Assembly (NCBI GenBank): GCA_943371025.1 | Contig: CALRTC020000020.1 | Coordinates: 54,351 to 118,350, forward strand | Length of the DNA: 64,000 nucleotides | Direction: 5' to 3' | Source: Niveispirillum sp943371025 | GTDB lineage: Bacteria > Pseudomonadota > Alphaproteobacteria > Azospirillales > Azospirillaceae | In this document: in pieces, positions 62,970 to 64,000 of the stretch | Numbering within the stretch: position 1 is the stretch's first letter | Layout of the letters: each line of letters starts with the position of its first letter | The notes under the pieces: model-generated | Databases searched by the model: none | What the model was told of the DNA's origin: nothing | What the model saw: only the letters and a program-made list of their open reading frames with translations | Translations under genes and position numbers: made by a program

Positions 62970-64000
62970 ATGGTGCTTGTGATGATGAGCGCACAGGAGC
63001 TGACGCGGGTTGAGGTTTTGGCCGAGGTTGCCGGCGGTTACCGGACGGTGTCGGGTGCGGCAGCCTTGCTGGGTCTGACGCGCCGGCAGGTATTCCGACT
63101 GCTGGCGCGGTTCCAGGCTTCAGGGGCGGCGGGGTTGGCGTCGCGGCGGCGTGGGCGTACTGGGAACCATCGGCATCCGGCGGCGGAGCGGGATCGTGTT
63201 CTGGGGCTGGTGCGGGAGCGTTACGCGGATTTCGGCCCGACGCTGGCTGCGGAGAAACTGGCGGCGCTGCACGGGTTGAAGGTTGGTCGGGAGACGTTGC
63301 GGTGCTGGATGGTGGCGGCGGGCCTCTGGACCAGTCGGCGGGCGCACCTGGCGGCGGTGCATCAGCCCCGTCCCCGGCGGGAGCATGTGGGCGAGTTGGT
63401 GCAGATTGATGGCAGCGAGCATCCGTGGCTGGAGGATCGGGGGCCGCCCTGCACGCTGCTGGTGTTTGTGGATGATGCGACCAGCCGGCTGATGCATCTG
63501 AAATTTGTGCCATCGGAGAGCACACTGGCCTATATGCAGGCGACGCGGGATTACATCGCTGCCTATGGGCGGCCGGTAGCCTTTTACAGCGACCGGCACG
63601 GCATTTTCCGGGTTAACCGACCGGGCGAGAGCAAGCGCAGCGACGGTCTGACCCAGTTCGGGCGGGCCTTGCGGGACCTGGAGATCACCATCCTCTGCGC
63701 CCATTCCCCGCAGGCGAAGGGTCGGGTGGAGCGGGCGCATCTGACGTTGCAGGATCGGCTGGTGAAGGAGTTGCGTCTGGCGGGGATCGCTACGATGGAG
63801 GCCGCCAACCGGTTCCTGCCGGATTTCGTCCGGGACTATAACGAGCGTTTTGCCAAGCCGCCCCATCAGCCGGAGAACCTGCACCGGCCGCTGGCCCCCT
63901 ATCAGGATCTGGACGAGGTTCTGGCCTGGCGGGAGGAGCGCACGGTCACCGACAATCTGACCCTGCACTACAACCGGGTGATGCTGCTTCTGGAGCCGAG
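62970..64000 (+). CDS. ISNCY-family DDE transposase, partial at window edge
   Basis: The frame runs open to the last base (343 codons visible). An N-terminal helix-turn-helix region (about 8-60; TVSGAAALLGLTRRQVFRLL) is followed by an integrase-core domain with the catalytic triad Asp in QIDGSEH (about 147), Asp in YSDRHGIF (about 208) and Glu in KGRVERAH (about 253). GGAGGG precedes the ATG. The C-terminus lies outside the window, so intactness is unknown. Confidence 0.88.
   Translation, partial: MVLVMMSAQELTRVEVLAEVAGGYRTVSGAAALLGLTRRQVFRLLARFQASGAAGLASRRRGRTGNHRHPAAERDRVLGLVRERYADFGPTLAAEKLAALHGLKVGRETLRCWMVAAGLWTSRRAHLAAVHQPRPRREHVGELVQIDGSEHPWLEDRGPPCTLLVFVDDATSRLMHLKFVPSESTLAYMQATRDYIAAYGRPVAFYSDRHGIFRVNRPGESKRSDGLTQFGRALRDLEITILCAHSPQAKGRVERAHLTLQDRLVKELRLAGIATMEAANRFLPDFVRDYNERFAKPPHQPENLHRPLAPYQDLDEVLAWREERTVTDNLTLHYNRVMLLLEP

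Larger units (their letters stand above)
62880..64000 (+). mobile_element. ISNCY-type insertion sequence, 3' part outside window
   Basis: The transposase gene and its upstream repeats mark the left portion of an IS of the ISNCY group. The left boundary is approximate; the right end is beyond the window, so terminal repeats and target duplication could not be checked. Confidence 0.7.

Overview
The window is GC-rich chromosomal DNA from an alphaproteobacterium, most likely Rhodospirillales/Azospirillaceae (Azospirillum, Niveispirillum or Nitrospirillum type). The evidence is a fused ispDF, a dusB(nifR3)-ntrB-ntrC operon, an ntrYX pair, a LexA box of the alphaproteobacterial GAAC-N7-GAAC type, and the holB-metG-tatD order. 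Species cannot be named from sequence reading alone. No rRNA, tRNA or CRISPR array was found.

Layout. 1-4.5 kb: the 3' end of one MotB-like gene, a second MotB-like gene and a large exported AMIN/TPR protein in an overlapping operon (a Mot/Tol-type envelope machine). 4.6-10.1 kb: rarA, a class III nucleotidyl cyclase, gltX and cysS. 10.2-10.9 kb: a relBE-type toxin-antitoxin pair running head-on into a run-on Phd antitoxin that has no toxin partner. 11-14.7 kb (minus strand): dusB-ntrB-ntrC. 14.9-17.3 kb: ispDF, cinA/pncC and a nucleotidyltransferase-fold gene. 17.3-24.2 kb: a lipoprotein, trkA, sixA, and ppk-ppx. 24.4-28.1 kb: ntrY-ntrX. 28.1-33.5 kb: an SOS-type radical SAM gene with a start-codon hairpin, an APH-like kinase plus two SDRs under a TetR-type palindrome, a small secreted protein and a CE12-like esterase. 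33.7-36.6 kb: an RsmB-like rRNA methylase and two tandem signal peptidases I. 36.6-41 kb: VOC protein, small conserved protein, ilvE, MarR (PetP-like), OmpR-type regulator and EnvZ-type kinase. 41-45.1 kb: serS-surE-pcm-nlpD. 45.2-51.1 kb: an EAL phosphodiesterase, then cell-wall genes (ydcF, mltB, rlpA, dacA). 51.1-56 kb: tmk-holB-metG-tatD-MBL hydrolase. 56-58.8 kb: a YdgJ-like oxidoreductase and a soluble BdlA-like double-PAS chemoreceptor.

The right end (58.8-64 kb) is mobile DNA: a Tn554-type recombinase module (two tyrosine recombinases plus a DUF6262/TnpC-like protein) with no recognisable cargo, followed by the 5' part of an ISNCY-type insertion sequence that runs off the window.

How the genes work together. 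Most of the window is housekeeping: translation (five aminoacyl-tRNA synthetase or rRNA/tRNA-modifying genes), nitrogen signalling (NtrBC and NtrYX, here split about 10 kb apart), polyphosphate metabolism, and peptidoglycan remodelling at the septum. The sites most worth following are the 14-bp inverted repeat that puts the start codon of the radical SAM gene in a loop next to a perfect LexA box, the antitoxin hybrid at 10.5-10.9 kb, the two consecutive MotB-like genes, and the Tn554-type module.
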